Positions 9,243 through 21,607 of a DNA stretch of 64,000 bases are shown in pieces. Each line of letters begins with the position of its first letter. Position 1 is the stretch's first letter. This DNA is from Adenophora triphylla var. japonica (Eukaryota > Streptophyta > Magnoliopsida > Asterales > Campanulaceae): contig JAFEMH010001463.1 of NCBI GenBank assembly GCA_022495995.1, positions 1 through 64,000 on the forward strand. Reading direction: 5' to 3'. Position numbers and translations under genes: made by a program. The notes under the pieces are model-generated. The model worked only from the letters and a program-made list of their open reading frames with translations. It had not been told where the DNA came from and did not search any database.

Positions 9243-11696
9243 TTCATAGTGATCTCATTTGATTTCCCGTGGTTGGTTTATGCAATACTCTTTTTGTTTT
9301 ATGCATAATTGAGCTACTATTTTTGGTTATTTTGATTTGTATAACTAGGAAGTATGTTTTCTGTTACTTAGAAAGAGAACCACTTGTTTGTAAATTGATA
9401 ACGAACACAATTTTTGTTGTTGTTGGCATTATTTGATGAAATTGATAAGTTGAACACTTAGGTCCTTCTTTGCACCATGTACTTTGTGAGTAATGTCTGT
9501 TTCACTCACTGAAGTGGTAATGAGTTGGTCCATCTCATCTCAATGAAGACTAGTGGTCAAATTCATAGGAACTTGCTGTTGTACCCCTTTGGGATGGATC
9601 TAGAAGTCAAATTTCAGTGTTATCTTTGGTTGCATCTGAAATAATCCTTTTTTGTCTTAATGATTGAGTGCGTAGTGAAGGTCAGTTGGAGAGCTGCTTT
9701 GTAGATTAATAAAATTCAGCTTCTTGAACAATGGAGTTTCCTTCTGTTCCGTAAATTATTTTTAGCATTAGTAGATGCCTTACACAGAAGCAAGAAGCGC
9801 TCTATGCTTCTTGACAACTGTTAGAAACCATTGTATGTTTCTTGTTTCTATATTCAGCTCGTCTAATAAATTTTTTTGCCTGTTTATCCAATCAGTTTAT
9901 GACACTTGAACAGTTTGTTCTTAACCGTACATGTTACTCATATATTAGAAACATTATATTGCTAGAATTAAGATGCAGATAGAGTATAGTATGAAACATT
10001 AAATAATTCTAGTTTATTCTCCCATAAATATTTCATATAAAGATTGCATGTATGAACATAATAGTAAACAAAAAGCCTTTCATTTAATACTTGTATTTAC
10101 TCGGCTTCTTTGTTGATTGATTTTGTGAACTTTGATCTACTGTAAAATATTGCACGAATCAAGTGATCAAAACATATACTAGAGCACTATGATTTTTGGA
10201 TCTAAATAAGTTAAGTGGCAACTCCTAACAGGAACAGACATTGTGGGGCTTAAAAACTCAAAAAGCACACAACTCATTGGGATGCAATAATCTTATTATA
10301 AGTCTATTTGACATTGATAATTCATGATTCTAATTAGTTTTTCTATTTTACAATCTCTTTTGTATGTTCTAGCAGGTACAACAAATGATCATCATGCAAT
10401 CTCAGTCACTTTTTGCCACTTTCTGATTGAATTTTCTACTCTACTATCAAACTACAATTTGAGGTACGTACCAAGTTTAAATTCTACGTTCTTGATGCAC
10501 AGTTTTTCCACAATCATTTGACGACGAGATAGAAAAACAGGGTACGAAGATAGATTTAAGATCACATAAGGTAAGATCACGTAATAAAAAGACGAGATAG
10601 AAAAACAGAGTACGAGTATAGGGCAAGATCACATACTGTTGGAGAAATTGATTCTGGTGCTTCGACTTGAGTTTCCATTTCTCATGTAGTGAGAAATGAA
10701 CAATATGATTTTCTCAGTTGTTGAAGCTTTGAAATGAGCTTCCTGAAAGTTTTTCAGGGGATGCTTTACTTGTTGCTCAAACTCTCGCCTCTGTTGTTGA
10801 CTGCCTCATCTCCCATCCCAATGTATGTGATTTTCTCCCTGTTTTCTTGAACCTCTGGTGTCTATCTTATGTTTAGTCTCTTGGTTTTGCTGCTAGAATT
10901 TTTTCGTTTGCATTTTAGAATGTCCCCTTTTATAGATTGTTTCTTAAGGAATTACATTAGTCTTACAATTGAGATTATCCAATTTTGAAGTTCAATTTCA
11001 TCACCCTCTCAGTGAAAATTTATTATGACATGGCATTATGATGACCCATGGAAGCAATATTGGTGCTACCAAGTAATGACTTAACACATGCGTGAAGTAG
11101 ATGTAATATTCATTCTAGGCTTTTCCTTGAATGTTCATTACACGTGGAATGAGATTTCCATCATGGATTTCAAAAATACTCTTTAAATGGGCTAATATGA
11201 GTCCCCATTCTATTTGGACGGGCCTCATCCATACTAAACATAGCCTTATTTTTCTTGGATATTTTGACATGGAATCATGCTGTTTCCTCCCTTTTCCTTC
11301 AGTCTACGACTTACTCTAAAGCGCCCATCCACCTTGCCCCTTTCTTGTGCCAAGGGAGACCTTTGCACCTTAATGTCCTGGGACTTTAGCTATGGTTAGA
11401 CTAGGTGTAAGTCGTGGTGATTTGGTTTGAGCTATCTGAATTTGGCATTTTGTAGCCAAGTATCATCATGGGCCTATAATGTTGTTTTTATCATTCTTAG
11501 GCCTGCATAACTGTTCAATTTTCATTTCGTTAAGCAATACAAATTTAATATGATGAGTAATACTTCTTGGGGAGTAGTCATCTCACTTTTTAATTAGGAA
11601 ATTCTTATATTAAGTCAAGCAGCTGGTTTATTTATTTTGTTTATCTTGCTTTGATAATGGAGGAATGTTGTTAAGATTTTGTGATCACTTTAACAG
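9243..11696. other. Intron-like or intergenic DNA, mostly featureless
   Basis: T-rich, non-repetitive DNA that looks like old intron or intergenic sequence. I see a short exon-like segment (10739-10822) and a small direct repeat of 'gacgagatagaaaaacag(g/a)gtacga' at 10522 and 10590. Nothing else is supportable. Confidence 0.4.
10739..10822 (+). other. Possible exon of an unidentified gene
   Basis: The frame reads LPESFSGDALLVAQTLASVV then DCLISHPN and ends at a good donor (GTATGT at 10823). It looks like a conserved helical protein segment, but I do not recognise the family, and the upstream sequence carries stops in that frame. Confidence 0.3.
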
Positions 11697-12079
11697 GAGC
11701 TATTGCTGGAGTTTATGTGGAATGGAGTATGGAAACGAGAGCGTCAGGGGCACCAGGGACTGGGTAATTTTCAAATGAACTGTAATTTATTGTTATACTA
11801 CCTCTGTCCCAAAATGAATGACCATAATTTTTTTGGTCATTCATTTCGGGACGGAGGGAGTATCATTTTTGGTTTTGGTGTTCTCCTTCATCATGCATCT
11901 GTGTGTTTTAACTGTATGTTTCATTTACACAATGTGCAGTAGATTGCAATGATCAGTGGTGCAACTACTGGGCACTTGCATCTACAGTCAACCGCAACAA
12001 CAGAGACAAGATTGTAATGGATGCAATCACAGGAGGTGCAGTTGCCACTGCTGCAGAGTTTCTATTTTTTCAGCATTAA
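11697..12079 (+). pseudogene. Decayed two-exon gene fragment for a small conserved plant protein
   Basis: An acceptor (taacag) precedes GAIAGVYVEWSM. After an intron-like gap holding a 63-bp MITE, a second acceptor (gtgcag) precedes AMISGATTG. One base out of frame this continues as ALASTVNRNNRDKIVMDAIT and GGAVATAAEFLFFQH, then stop. The second-exon frameshift at about 11970 marks it as a pseudogene. The peptides resemble small glycine/alanine-rich plant proteins of unknown function. I cannot assign a symbol. Confidence 0.5.
11798..11860. mobile_element. Very short Stowaway-like MITE (63 bp)
   Basis: Ends CTACCTCTGTCCC and GGGACGGAGGGAG with flanking TA (11796-11797 and 11861-11862). The two arms nearly meet, leaving almost no loop. 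Confidence 0.8.
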
Positions 12080-12240
12080 TTGTAAGTGATTTTAAAATTT
12101 TTGATTTAGGAAATTTTATGACTTTGAATTACATTTTAGTAGTGGTATTTTGACATTGTTAATTGATGTATATGACAATTTTTTCAATATAAGATTATTT
12201 ATAAATGTATTTTAGTAGTATTATAATATATATATATATA

Positions 12241-12570
12241 CACTAAAAGGAAAATGTGTTTTAGAGACGGCAAATTCTGTAGCCAAAATGAAGATTCTGT
12301 CTCTAAATCGTGTTTAGGGACAAATATGTTCCGTAGCTAATCCGTGGGTGTAGGTTGGTCGCTAAATTGGGCGTCGCTGTTTTGTAGCTGTTTTAGAGAC
12401 GGACATGTCCGTCTCTAAAACAGCTACAAAACAGCGAAGCCCAATTTAGCGATGAACATGCACCCACGGAATAGCTACGAAACAAATCCGTCTCTAAACA
12501 CGATTTAGCTACGGAATCTTCATTTTAGCTACGGAATTTGCCGTTGCTAAAACCATTTTTCCTTGTAGTG
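12241..12570. mobile_element. CACTA-ended fold-back MITE (330 bp)
   Basis: Begins CACTAAAAGGAAAAT and ends ATTTTTCCTTGTAGTG, CACTA-type termini. The whole body is a near-perfect inverted repeat: arms of about 160 bp meet at GACGGACATGTCCGTC near 12410. The expected 3-bp target duplication is absent (ATA left, ACT right). The DNA on the right is the interior of element D while that on the left is unrelated, so a deletion or rearrangement probably ended here. Confidence 0.8.
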
Positions 12571-15473
12571 ACTGACGGTGAACCTTTGACCGCTGTTGAA
12601 CCTGTTGTCCAAATAGAGGCCCAAACCTAGAACGGTGGTGAACCTGGGGAGTAGCGATGATGAGCCCGCCGATATGGACGTGGTGGAAGTTGGAGGAGCG
12701 GTGGAGTAATCATCAGAATCAACTTCCGATCTCTTTGGCTCTTTCTATAGCTCAGAGACGGAGGTTGATGACCGCGAGCCTTTAGATCGCATGGCGGTGA
12801 GCACATCAAAATGGGCAGTTGAGATAGTTAATGCCTTTGCTAAAGGATCGGAGGAGATTGCTGCTGCTTGCGGCAAGAGCCAGGCTAGTACATCTACTAC
12901 TGGCCGCGGTCAGCGGAGAAAGAAGGGAGGGTCTTGCCCGGACTTAACAATGGAATTGTACACCTTTTTTGGCGTTGATCCGAACTCTTTCTATGTTCGT
13001 GAGTTGCAGGAGGTGGAATATAAGGGGAAGTTGCGGTCGAAGACCGTGGCCAATGTCCGCGGGGACAATAAAGCCTGCATTTTCTATGGAGTCCAGTTTG
13101 AGAATGGAATGAGGCTTCCTCTAGACCCTTTAATTGTCCAATTCTTGGATTTCAACAGATGCCTCCCTATGCAACTAACCCCAAACACTGTTCGAGCCCT
13201 AGTCTATTTCATAGTGGTGTGTAGGGTTCTTGGCTTTAAACCTTCCCTTTCTGTGCTTTATGCCTATTATTTTAACCAGATAACCAATGGAAATCTTGGC
13301 CTAAAAACCAAAAACAATTATGCCCGCACCTTCTCTCCCCCTTCCAATAAATTTGACCAATGGAATCAGAAGAATATTCTGGACATTGAGAGTAGGTTTG
13401 GGTGGAGCTTCCCAAGGCCGGAGGGTGCCGCTCTAATTAGGGTTTCTGCCAGTTCATACCCCAACCCATCCGAATCTGAGGGCCTGCAAATTTTTGTAGC
13501 CAAATATTTAGCCCAGTTCGTGACCGAGAGATATAGCCCTGTTTTTGACGTGAGTGCGATCATAGATAGCGAACCATTACTTATCTTCGCAGGGGTGGCA
13601 CTTCCAAGGGAAGGTAGCTACTATGCCCCTAGGGTTGCTACTATGCCCCTACTTCGTGATCCAGATTGGAGGGTACACGAGCTTTTTGATTTTGAGTCTA
13701 AGTGTGGGACCAGCATGATGGGCGCAGTCTGTGAGCCTCCAGCTTTGATCGGTCTCTTACTTTTGCCTTAATGAATTATTTTTGAACTTTCTTTTTCTGC
13801 TTTTGATTTATCCTTTGAACTGCGTTCTGACTATTTATTTTTTTCTAATGCAGATCCAGCAGATCCTACAATGACCCCAAGACTATCTCATGCTGAACAA
13901 AATGCGGCCAGAGCGCGCCAGCTAGCAAATGAGAACAAGGCAAGGCAGGAAGCCTTGAAGAAGAACGCTGCTCCTAGGGTAGTGTTGCCCGTGGTTGACA
14001 AGTCATTCGGGAGCCTGCTATTCGCGGGCCACGGCGTCCCCAAATCTAAGGATCTTCCTCCTCGCTCCCAGCCAAGCTGTGACCACATTCCTGCTGATGT
14101 TCACTCCCCTTCACCTGATCAAAATGATCGAGGAAGAAAAAGGAGCCAACTCGAGGTGGAGGGTGGCCGCAAAGAAAAACAGCCAAGGGTTCAACAACCC
14201 GAGGTTATGACCTTCGCCTCCCCAAGCCCACCAGCCAGAATGGGGTCAATTTGCGCCAGAGCCTAAAACATCTCTAACGTAGACACGAAGCTGTGTGGAG
14301 CATGAGCAACAAAAATTGGGGAGGTGCCCCCAGTTTAAGGAATGGACCTATATTCTCGCAGGAGTCACAATTCAGTGGTGAGGCTTAGTCTTTTGAACAA
14401 GATCTACTCCCTTGACTTTTACGAGAATGTAGGGTCCAAACTCAACGCTTCTGCCTTGGCGGGAAATATTTTCTTGATGGTCACGGAGGTAATACTTCAT
14501 TTTCATTCCTCTCTTTTTATTTTTCTATCTTTCATGATCGCTGACCGCATCTTGTTTTTCTTTTCAGATGGCCAACGATGCCGTGAGGCTCTGGGAGATA
14601 ACGGATGAGCAGGCTGCCTCCATAACGGATAAGAATAAGGCCTTAGGTAAGGCTTTGGAGAAGAAGAATGCCCTAGCTACGTCTTTAAAGTAGAAGGAGA
14701 CCGACCTCAAGCATTTCTGCAAAAAATACGATGAGGCACTAAAATCCTTGGAGCGAGCTAAGGGCACGCGGGATGAATACCGCGGGCACAAGGAGGTGAT
14801 GGAGAAGAGATTAGAGGAGTATGCAGGTAGGCTGGAGGCCTCCAAGAAACAAGTCTTGGATTTGGAGGCCCAAGTTGATAAATTATCTGAAGAGCTGCTT
14901 CCTATGAGACAGTTCCAATTGGAGAAAGATGCCCAACTTGCTGCTGCTTGCAAGAAAGCTGTTGAAGAGTTTAAAATATCCCAAGAATATAAGGATGAAA
15001 TCTTGGCGGAGTGATATTCACAGTTTGATGCTGCTAATAAGACGCAGCTAATGAACTTTGCTGCTATGGGCAAGTTCACTATGGAACAATTGACCATCAT
15101 TGGCTCTTTGATCGCCACCGATCTTGAATGTCTGCCCAGGCACGCACTGGTTCCTCTAGCTCAAAAGGACATAGATAACTTGGATATAGCAGTAGCATCA
15201 ACTCTGCCTCCAGTTGCAGCGGTCACCGTCCACAGCCTTATCGACGAGCTTGATACACTAAGGTGGGGTGAAGAAAAGCTATAACTTGAAGCCACTGATG
15301 CGCACCTGTTTCCTAATGGCCTGCGGTCAGCGAGCTATTTATGTCGTAGTCAACACCTAATCCAGCTCCAGACTCTGCCATTACTGATTCTGCTCCAACT
15401 CCTTTCGATCCTATCCCTGAGGCCTCAACAACTCAAGAGTCTGCTCAGCCCGAAGCTTAGTTGTAGGATTTTT
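12571..15473 (+). pseudogene. Opposite-strand gene of element D ('putative gypsy-type transposase' family), broken
   Basis: The main exon (ATG at 12791, open to 13771; acidic coding-like sequence upstream from 12571) contains MRLPLDPLIVQFLDFNRCLP, MQLTPNTVRALVYFIVVCRV and LYAYYFNQI, the core of the plant family labelled 'transposase (putative) gypsy type' (PF04195-like). A splice from about 13760 to an acceptor at 13854 keeps phase into DPADPTMTPRLSHAEQNAAR. A further exon near 14342-14487 ends at GTAATA, and another starts after ttttcag at about 14567 (MANDAVRLWEITDEQAASIT). The C-terminal third (to 15284) is a coiled coil. In-frame stops at about 14692 and 15012 and the truncated 5' end make it a pseudogene. 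Genes of this family are known between pol and the 3' LTR of Tat elements in antisense orientation; despite the family name I see no catalytic motif. Confidence 0.75.
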
Positions 15474-16326
15474 CTTTTTTGCTTTTTCATTGTAATAGAC
15501 ATTAGAATTTTGTAATGCCCTTATCCTTATTTAATGAAAAAACATTGTTCGACTCATTCTTGTCTTTAGCCTTTTGAGTTTTGCAATGTTGAATATTTTG
15601 TTTATAAAAATTTAATAAATTTGTATCCTTGCTTTTCCTCTTTTAGCTTGTATGACTTGTGAATGTTTTACTTTACTCAATGTTTGGCCGTTGGCATTGC
15701 TGTGCCTTTATTAGTTTGTAGTCCGCTTTATGAGTTAGTAACTCATTGTGAAAAAACCTTTTAAGTTTTGTATGGGAGTTAACCTTTTTCACTATGATCA
15801 CATTTAATTATGGCCTTATAGACTTTGAGGTTTTAACCTCGGTCTGTATTATGGGCTCCAACTGCACATCATTCTCGTCCATTCACCTTAGTGATTTACG
15901 CGGTCTGGACTCTTGAGTCTGTGGTGTATTGCGAAAGAGCCCAGGTAAGCTGCTTCCATTTGAGCATGCAGAATATGGCCATGAGACTAGTTCGTGCATC
16001 AGCAGGCATAACCGGCGATGGCTTCCATATCCGTGTTCGACGGTTGTGCATTTTGGACTTTTTTGAGTCTAGTGGTAAATATAAGACTAAAATTTGGCAT
16101 TTTTACATACGGGCATGCGGTTAGCGTCCAATGAGGTCACCGTGCATCAGCGGGTTTTGGGCCGTGATGGCTTCCATATCTATTTTGATGGTTCACGCGT
16201 TTGGACTCTATGAGTCTTATGGCGGTCGAGTACGGGCTCAATTTTGGCCTTTGTAAATATGGGCATGCGGTTTAGCGGCCAATGAGGCCACCGCGCATCA
16301 GCAGGGCGTGTCCGTTTGCTGGCATC
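15474..16326. repeat. D 3' region with ~150-bp tandem repeat, split by element C
   Basis: Polyadenylation-like AT-rich DNA (15474-15650) ends the antisense gene. Then 'g(t/c)gcatcagc(a/g)gg ... gatggcttccatat' recurs at about 15992, 16141 and 16292, giving a ~150-bp unit, with 'cgggcatgcgg' in each. The array continues across element C at 46719-46800. It lies between D's pol and its lost 3' LTR. Confidence 0.75.
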
Positions 16327-17332
16327 TGTAGCGTTGATATTTTTATTGAATAACAGAGTCGAAACTTATTATTTATTGATGGAAAACAATAAGAAAAACC
16401 TTTTTGATGATTTAAATATATTTGAGGGTTCGGGGGTTAAGTTACGGAATGGGAAGGTCGAGGAGCACACATTCCACCCAATCCGGAGATCGGTCTTGCC
16501 AATTGAGTATTATCAATCAAATCAATAAACAAGAAAACCCTAATTATTTTCTTAATTAGGAATATCGGGTTGTATGCTTCGAGATCGCCTCCATGGATTG
16601 AAGGGACTCTAGGTTAACCCTTTTGATGGGATTACATCACTCTAAAATCCAATAGAGAGATTGAGAAGAAGAATATGAAAATATAGAAGTTTACCTTGTG
16701 TTTGGGGAGTATTTGATTCAGAACGTGGTTCTAAGTGTTTTCTCGGTCGAGAAATTATTTGGGCAGAGTTTCGCCTTGATTTTAGGCTCGAGCCTTGAAT
16801 GTTCGTCAATCAACGTGGTTGATGGACAAATTTGAGATTTGTTTATGAGTGATTTGAAGGAATCTTTCGTAGAAAGAAACCAATAAATGGTGTGTGTTAT
16901 GTATTTTCGATCGGGGATCGGGGACCTCTGAAATACTGAAAGCCATCAAGTATTTATAGGAGGTTGGAAAGGTAAAGGTGGAGAGGGAGGGGGAAACCAC
17001 CCTAGGAAGGTTTCAGAACTCAAATGCTATTGGAGAACCGGATTGGATAAGATTTATCAAGAAAAGAGGTTGAAACGGAGAAGGAAAGTGATTCTGGACA
17101 TCCTGTAGAGGGGTTGTCTCACGCGAGACACGTATGTCCCGTACGGGACAACTAGTCGGTTGACTATTTTGTCCTCTTCACTTATTTCGTTAGTCAGTTA
17201 GGTCCAAAACTAACGAGGTTAGTTAGAAACTTAACGAAACATGACGAAACTGATATGCTTTCATCAAAACACAAAAGAGAGATGAAGAGTAGTGTAATCA
17301 TGTAATTATTGATTCAGAATGGGGTGTCTACA
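16327..17332 (-). repeat. 3' LTR of element C (1006 bp)
   Basis: Matches 45719-46718 throughout. Contains a palindrome pair at 17115-17130 and 17135-17150, the second (TGTCCCGTACGGGACA) perfect. On its inner side is the polypurine tract GCCGAGGGGCTC (complement of 17333-17344), matching AAGGGGCTC of element B. Confidence 0.95.
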
Positions 17333-17612
17333 GAGCCCCTCGGCGACAAGACTTATGGAAGAAGTCATGTCGTCGATAGAAAAGACATCATTCTGAACAT
17401 TGGGATGGTCGTGTCGCACGACTGCCTACGTATCTCTAAGAGAGAATCAGACCAAACGTAGTTCGACTCCAAAACACTAAAAAGGCTAATTTAGGTATTT
17501 TAAAAATCATTTTGAAAATTGAGGAGATTTTATTTTGAAAAGGCTAATTCATACTGAGGAATCAAATCAAGACCCAATTCTGAATATACCTGTTGTTGAT
17601 GATGCGCCGCCC

Positions 17613-18002
17613 GAGGTTACTGACGTTTGCCGTTATTTTCGAGGTCACGGACTTTATTGTCGTTGCTGCCGTCACAGACTTTGTTGTGGTTGCCGAGGTC
17701 ACGGACTTGAAGTTTGCTTCCGTCACACAGACATTGCTAATGTTGTCGAGGTCACGGACTTGAAGTTCACTGCCGTCACAGACTTTGTTGATGTTGTCGA
17801 GGTCACGGACTTGAAGTTGTTGTCGTCACAGAGTTTGTTGATGTCGCCGAGGTCACGAACTTGAAGTTTGCTGCCGTCACAGACTTTGTTGATGTCGCCG
17901 AGGTCACGTACTTGAAGTTTGCTGCCATCACAGACTTTGTTGATGTTGCCGAGGTCATGGACTTGAAGTTTGCTGCCGTCACAGACTTTGAAGTTGTTGG
18001 TT
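17613..18002. repeat. 51-bp tandem repeat in the 3' region of element C, ~8 copies
   Basis: Each unit starts GAGGTCACGGACTTGAAGTT and contains GCCGTCACAGACTTTGTTGA. The unit is 51 bp, so all frames stay open as 17-residue repeats; on the minus strand one reads KVCDGSKLQVRDLGDIN. It lies just inside the 3' LTR, the position where Retand-type Tat elements are known to carry tandem repeats. Confidence 0.9.
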
Positions 18003-19851
18003 GAGGTGGAGGTTCTGTCGGCTCCTGTAATGCAAGGATATATGCATGCTGGTCTCGAAAGATTCTTACCTTTCTGCACCTGCTAGCACATAAAGATTTC
18101 AAGTAGATTTTTTAGATTTTAGTTGTTTAACTGGACTTACGTGGTGGTGCTCACGTTTGCTCGTGTAAATGGCCGATTGGTCATTTTGATGGTGAGTTTA
18201 TGTATGAGTGTATGGTATATGGATATGTAGGGACATTTGTATGTATTTTTATTTGAGATGGGTGAACTATATGAGTGAACTTGTGTTTGACAAGTTGGGA
18301 CCAAATCAGATTTGTGGAGAATCTGTCGCTAGTTAGCGAGACTGAATTTCAATGAGTAATCTTGTGTGAACACATCTAGGCCTGTTGTAAATCTTCATTC
18401 TTAATTCTCCCCTGAATCGTGTCTCTAGGAGGCAAACGACTACAAATCTGTCGACTGTCGTAATGGCTCTATGTCCAAGGCCCTTTGCTGTCTCAAGCCC
18501 CAAGTTGCTTGCAAGTGGTAGATGACTTTGTGAACAGGCTTGTGAGGCTGCTCTCTTGATTTGAAGATGATCGAAGAAGACTCTCCTTGTTGATTTGATT
18601 TGAAGAAGATAAAATGATGTTCGATGAAGAAGGTTGAAGAATACTCTCCCTTTGTCCTTTGATTTTTTTTCTTAGTGACGCACCGTGGTTTTTGCCTAGA
18701 CCGCCCTTTCGGGTTTTCAATCTAGCGAGCATCTCTTTTGCGTTTTTTTTTTGAAAGTAGTATGTTAACTCGAAGAGAACTCAGAGAAGAGAATCTTATT
18801 GAGGAGAGAGAGATGAGATCTCAAGTTAGTTGAGGAGAGACGGACTCTACTCTTTGAAAGGTGATCCAATCATTGACTCTTTGGAGAAGTGTATTCTCTA
18901 ATAATGAGGGTGAGAAGCAATAGAGGAAAGCTCCTAATGCATATTTGATTATTTTGAAGAATTGAAATAGAGATTGACTGGGGGAGGAAAGGTTAGGAAG
19001 CCCCAGTTTTGATGCTTGGATTTCAAGAGTGTGTATGAGAGTGGCTAACAGGAAGCTTCTAGACTCAACAAGAAACGCTACTTGGCTCAAGGATCTAGAA
19101 AAGTTGTTCTACCTTTTAATGAACCGTGCTTCATCTAGAAATTTCTAAATAAGTTTTAGAAGAAAGCCCATCATTAGTATGACTTAAGGGTAAACATTTT
19201 CTTGATACTGAAAGTCTTCTTCACTTATTGTTTGAGAAATCTTCATTTCTTTTGCTGGTATCACTTGACTTCTCTTCTTTGTGGGAGAGTCCTTCATGCA
19301 TTTGAAGTTTCACCTTTGTTGTGGGGGTGATGAAATCTTGAGAGAGTGTTTTATTTTTATTTTTATTTTTTTGTACTCTCAAAGCTTTGAATTGAGTAGC
19401 CCCACTCTTCTTGGAATGAAGGTTGACATCAGCACCTTTGGCTTTCTTCGTTTGTTGACCTTTGACTTTCAGTAGGGGTAATGTTTAGCCCTTAAGCTTC
19501 CTAAGGATAAATTTTTTCTTAAACTCGCTTAGAAGTCTCTATTTTTGCGATGATTTAGGGAATGGAGGGTCCATTATTTTGTATGAATTAAATGATATTT
19601 ATGAGGTAGAACAACCTTAGGGAAAGTGTTTAGGAAAAATGACTTTGATTAATTGAGAAATTTAAGAACAGACTCGATAGTTTAGATGACACAAACTAGA
19701 GGAGGTGAGGAGTACTAGAAAGACAGAATGACTCTTCGAGTTCATACTTGAAAATTTAAAACCAAATCTACTTATATCAAAGGAGAAAGGGAGAGGATAG
19801 TTGTAGCTCAAATGTGGTAAGTGTAGATTTCTTCTCGGAACTTCATCTTCT
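18003..19851. other. Interior of element C without recognisable genes
   Basis: Short open frames only, none with a motif I recognise. By position it is the region where related elements carry protease-RT-integrase, but I see no trace of them. Confidence 0.6.
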
Positions 19852-20596
19852 TCATGGATTATGAGGGAGAGGATTGGTGATGACGTTGGGACGTTCCAAC
19901 TCTCCATTGTCAAAGAAGTCTTGGATGATGTCCTTCAACTGGTGGCATGTGTTGGTGTCGTGGTCAGTGAAGTTGTGATACTTGCAGAATAAGTGATGAG
20001 CATGATTATGACCCATATCTTTGGGAGGACCACCTTCCCTTGGTTTGACCTTTTCATTCTTGAAAAGCACATCGAAGAGCTATTCTTGAGTGATTCCTTC
20101 AATTTTATCGTAGTGCCTCTTTTTCTTTTCGGGAGGAGGAACAACAGAATACTTGCCGGTGTTGGAGCGGTTGAATGCAATAGCATTGACCGAAGCATCC
20201 TTACTTGTTGTAGGCTTGTTGAAGCGGAAAGTGCTTTTCTTCTTTCTACTTTTTAGGAAGTCATCAATCCTAATTACGGGCCCATGGAGCTCATTGAAGC
20301 TATGAAAGTAGTTATCTGCAAGCTTATCTTGGAATTCATCACGGAGACATTGGAGAAAGATGTGGATTTATTCTTTGAGAGTAGGTCTTTCAACAATTTC
20401 AGTAAGTTTGAGTCTCCATCTTCTAGTAAATTCTGTAACAGACTCATTGGCATGTTGCTTGGTTTGTTCAAGATCCCTCCTAGTAGGGCAGTAAGTGGAG
20501 TTGTCTTCAAACTGCCTTTGGAAGACTAAACATGCAGACGACCAGTCAAGTCTTGTAGTCATAGGAAGAGACATGTACCAATCCCTTGCAGCACCC
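19852..20596 (-). pseudogene. gag: Element C gag, C-terminal part (split by element B)
   Basis: The minus-strand frames read AARDWYMSLPMTTRLDW, FEDNSTYCPTRRDLEQTK and FTRRWRLKLTEIVERPTL, the conserved retrotransposon gag core. After frameshifts they continue with LFKNEKVKPREGGPPKDMGH and HAHHLFCKYHNFTDHDTNTC, a Cys/His cluster near the gag C-terminus, ending at a stop at 19852. Removing B and one CACCC copy makes the frame continuous with the part at 43652. Internal frameshifts near 20070-20370 show later decay. Confidence 0.88.
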
Positions 20597-21588
20597 TGTA
20601 GACACCTCATTCTGAACACATCGGATCATACTTATACCACTCTAAGTCTCGCTTTGAGTCAAGAAGTAGAAATCCACCATTTCGTCATGTTTCGTTAAGT
20701 TTTAACTAACCACCGTTAGTTTGGGACTAAACTGCATACGAGATAACGAGGAAAGGACAAAACTGTCCACATGAGCAATATCTCACCGCGAGATAGCGTG
20801 TCTCGCGCGAGATATCCCCCCTCTGCAGATTGCAGACGACAGTTTCCTCGTCGATTTCAACCTCTTTCCAGGATAAAACTTTATCCCTCCGGCCAACCAA
20901 TGGGATTTGGAGTCTAGAACCATCTGATAGGGTTTTACCTCTCCACTTCTTCCTATCTATCCCCTATAAATACTTGGTGACTTCCAAGGATCAAAGGACC
21001 GCGAATTTTCACAACACACACACATTTTGTTGGCTTCTTTCCCTGAAAGAATCCTACAAAATCACCCTAAAAACCCACCTCATAGTTTGTTTGTCAACCT
21101 TGTTGATAAACAAACATCAAGCTCCAAGTCAAGGACCGAGGCGAAGCTCTGTCCGTATCAAGACTCGATTCTAAACTTGAGTCGAAACTCTGCCCAAATC
21201 ACCTCATGCAAGGTAATCCCTAAATCCCTTTCTAATTGATTGTTAGAGTGGTATAAGTCCATAGAATCTAGGATCGGCCTAGAGCCTCTCCAAATCATGG
21301 AGACGGTCTCGAAGCAATCGATCCTACATTCCGTTTAACCCCGTTAAATGGACCTTTGTTTGTTATATTAAAAATCGTTTTTATTCTTTTCTTTTGAAAA
21401 CCTCTCTTTTCTTTAGCAAGACAGATCTCCGGATTGGGTGAAATGGATGCTCCTTGACCTACCCATTTCATAACCTAAGCCCTGAACCCAAATCTCTTTC
21501 AAAATGGTTTTCCTATTTTCTCCAATCGAATAATATAGGTGGCGACTCAAAACGAAAAGATAAAATTCTTTTTCCTCACAACGCTACA
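20597..21588 (+). repeat. 5' LTR of element B (992 bp)
   Basis: Starts TGTAGACACCTCATTCTGAA and ends CACAACGCTACA. TATA box TATAAATA at 20965-20972. Upstream of it lies a palindrome pair, TATCTCACCGCGAGATA (20779-20795) and TCTCGCGCGAGA (20801-20812). Confidence 0.97.
20779..20972 (+). promoter_or_regulatory. B LTR promoter: palindrome pair and TATA box
   Basis: Two adjacent CG-centred palindromes (20779-20795, 20801-20812) lie about 155 bp upstream of TATAAATA (20965-20972). The 3' LTR repeats the layout at 42836-42870. The CGCG core is the known recognition core of plant CAMTA factors; binding here is only an inference. Confidence 0.65.
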
Positions 21589-21589
21589 G

Positions 21590-21607
21590 TGGCGACTCTG
21601 CTGGGGA
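21590..21607 (+). promoter_or_regulatory. Primer binding site of element B
   Basis: TGGCGACTCTGCTGGGGA, one base after the LTR end. This form is the one associated with tRNA-Arg priming in Tat/Ogre elements. Confidence 0.88.

Noticed and set aside
12241..12570. A microRNA precursor from the long hairpin
   Set aside because: CACTA termini and near-perfect ~160-bp arms identify a fold-back MITE; small RNAs may arise from it, but nothing marks it as a MIR gene.
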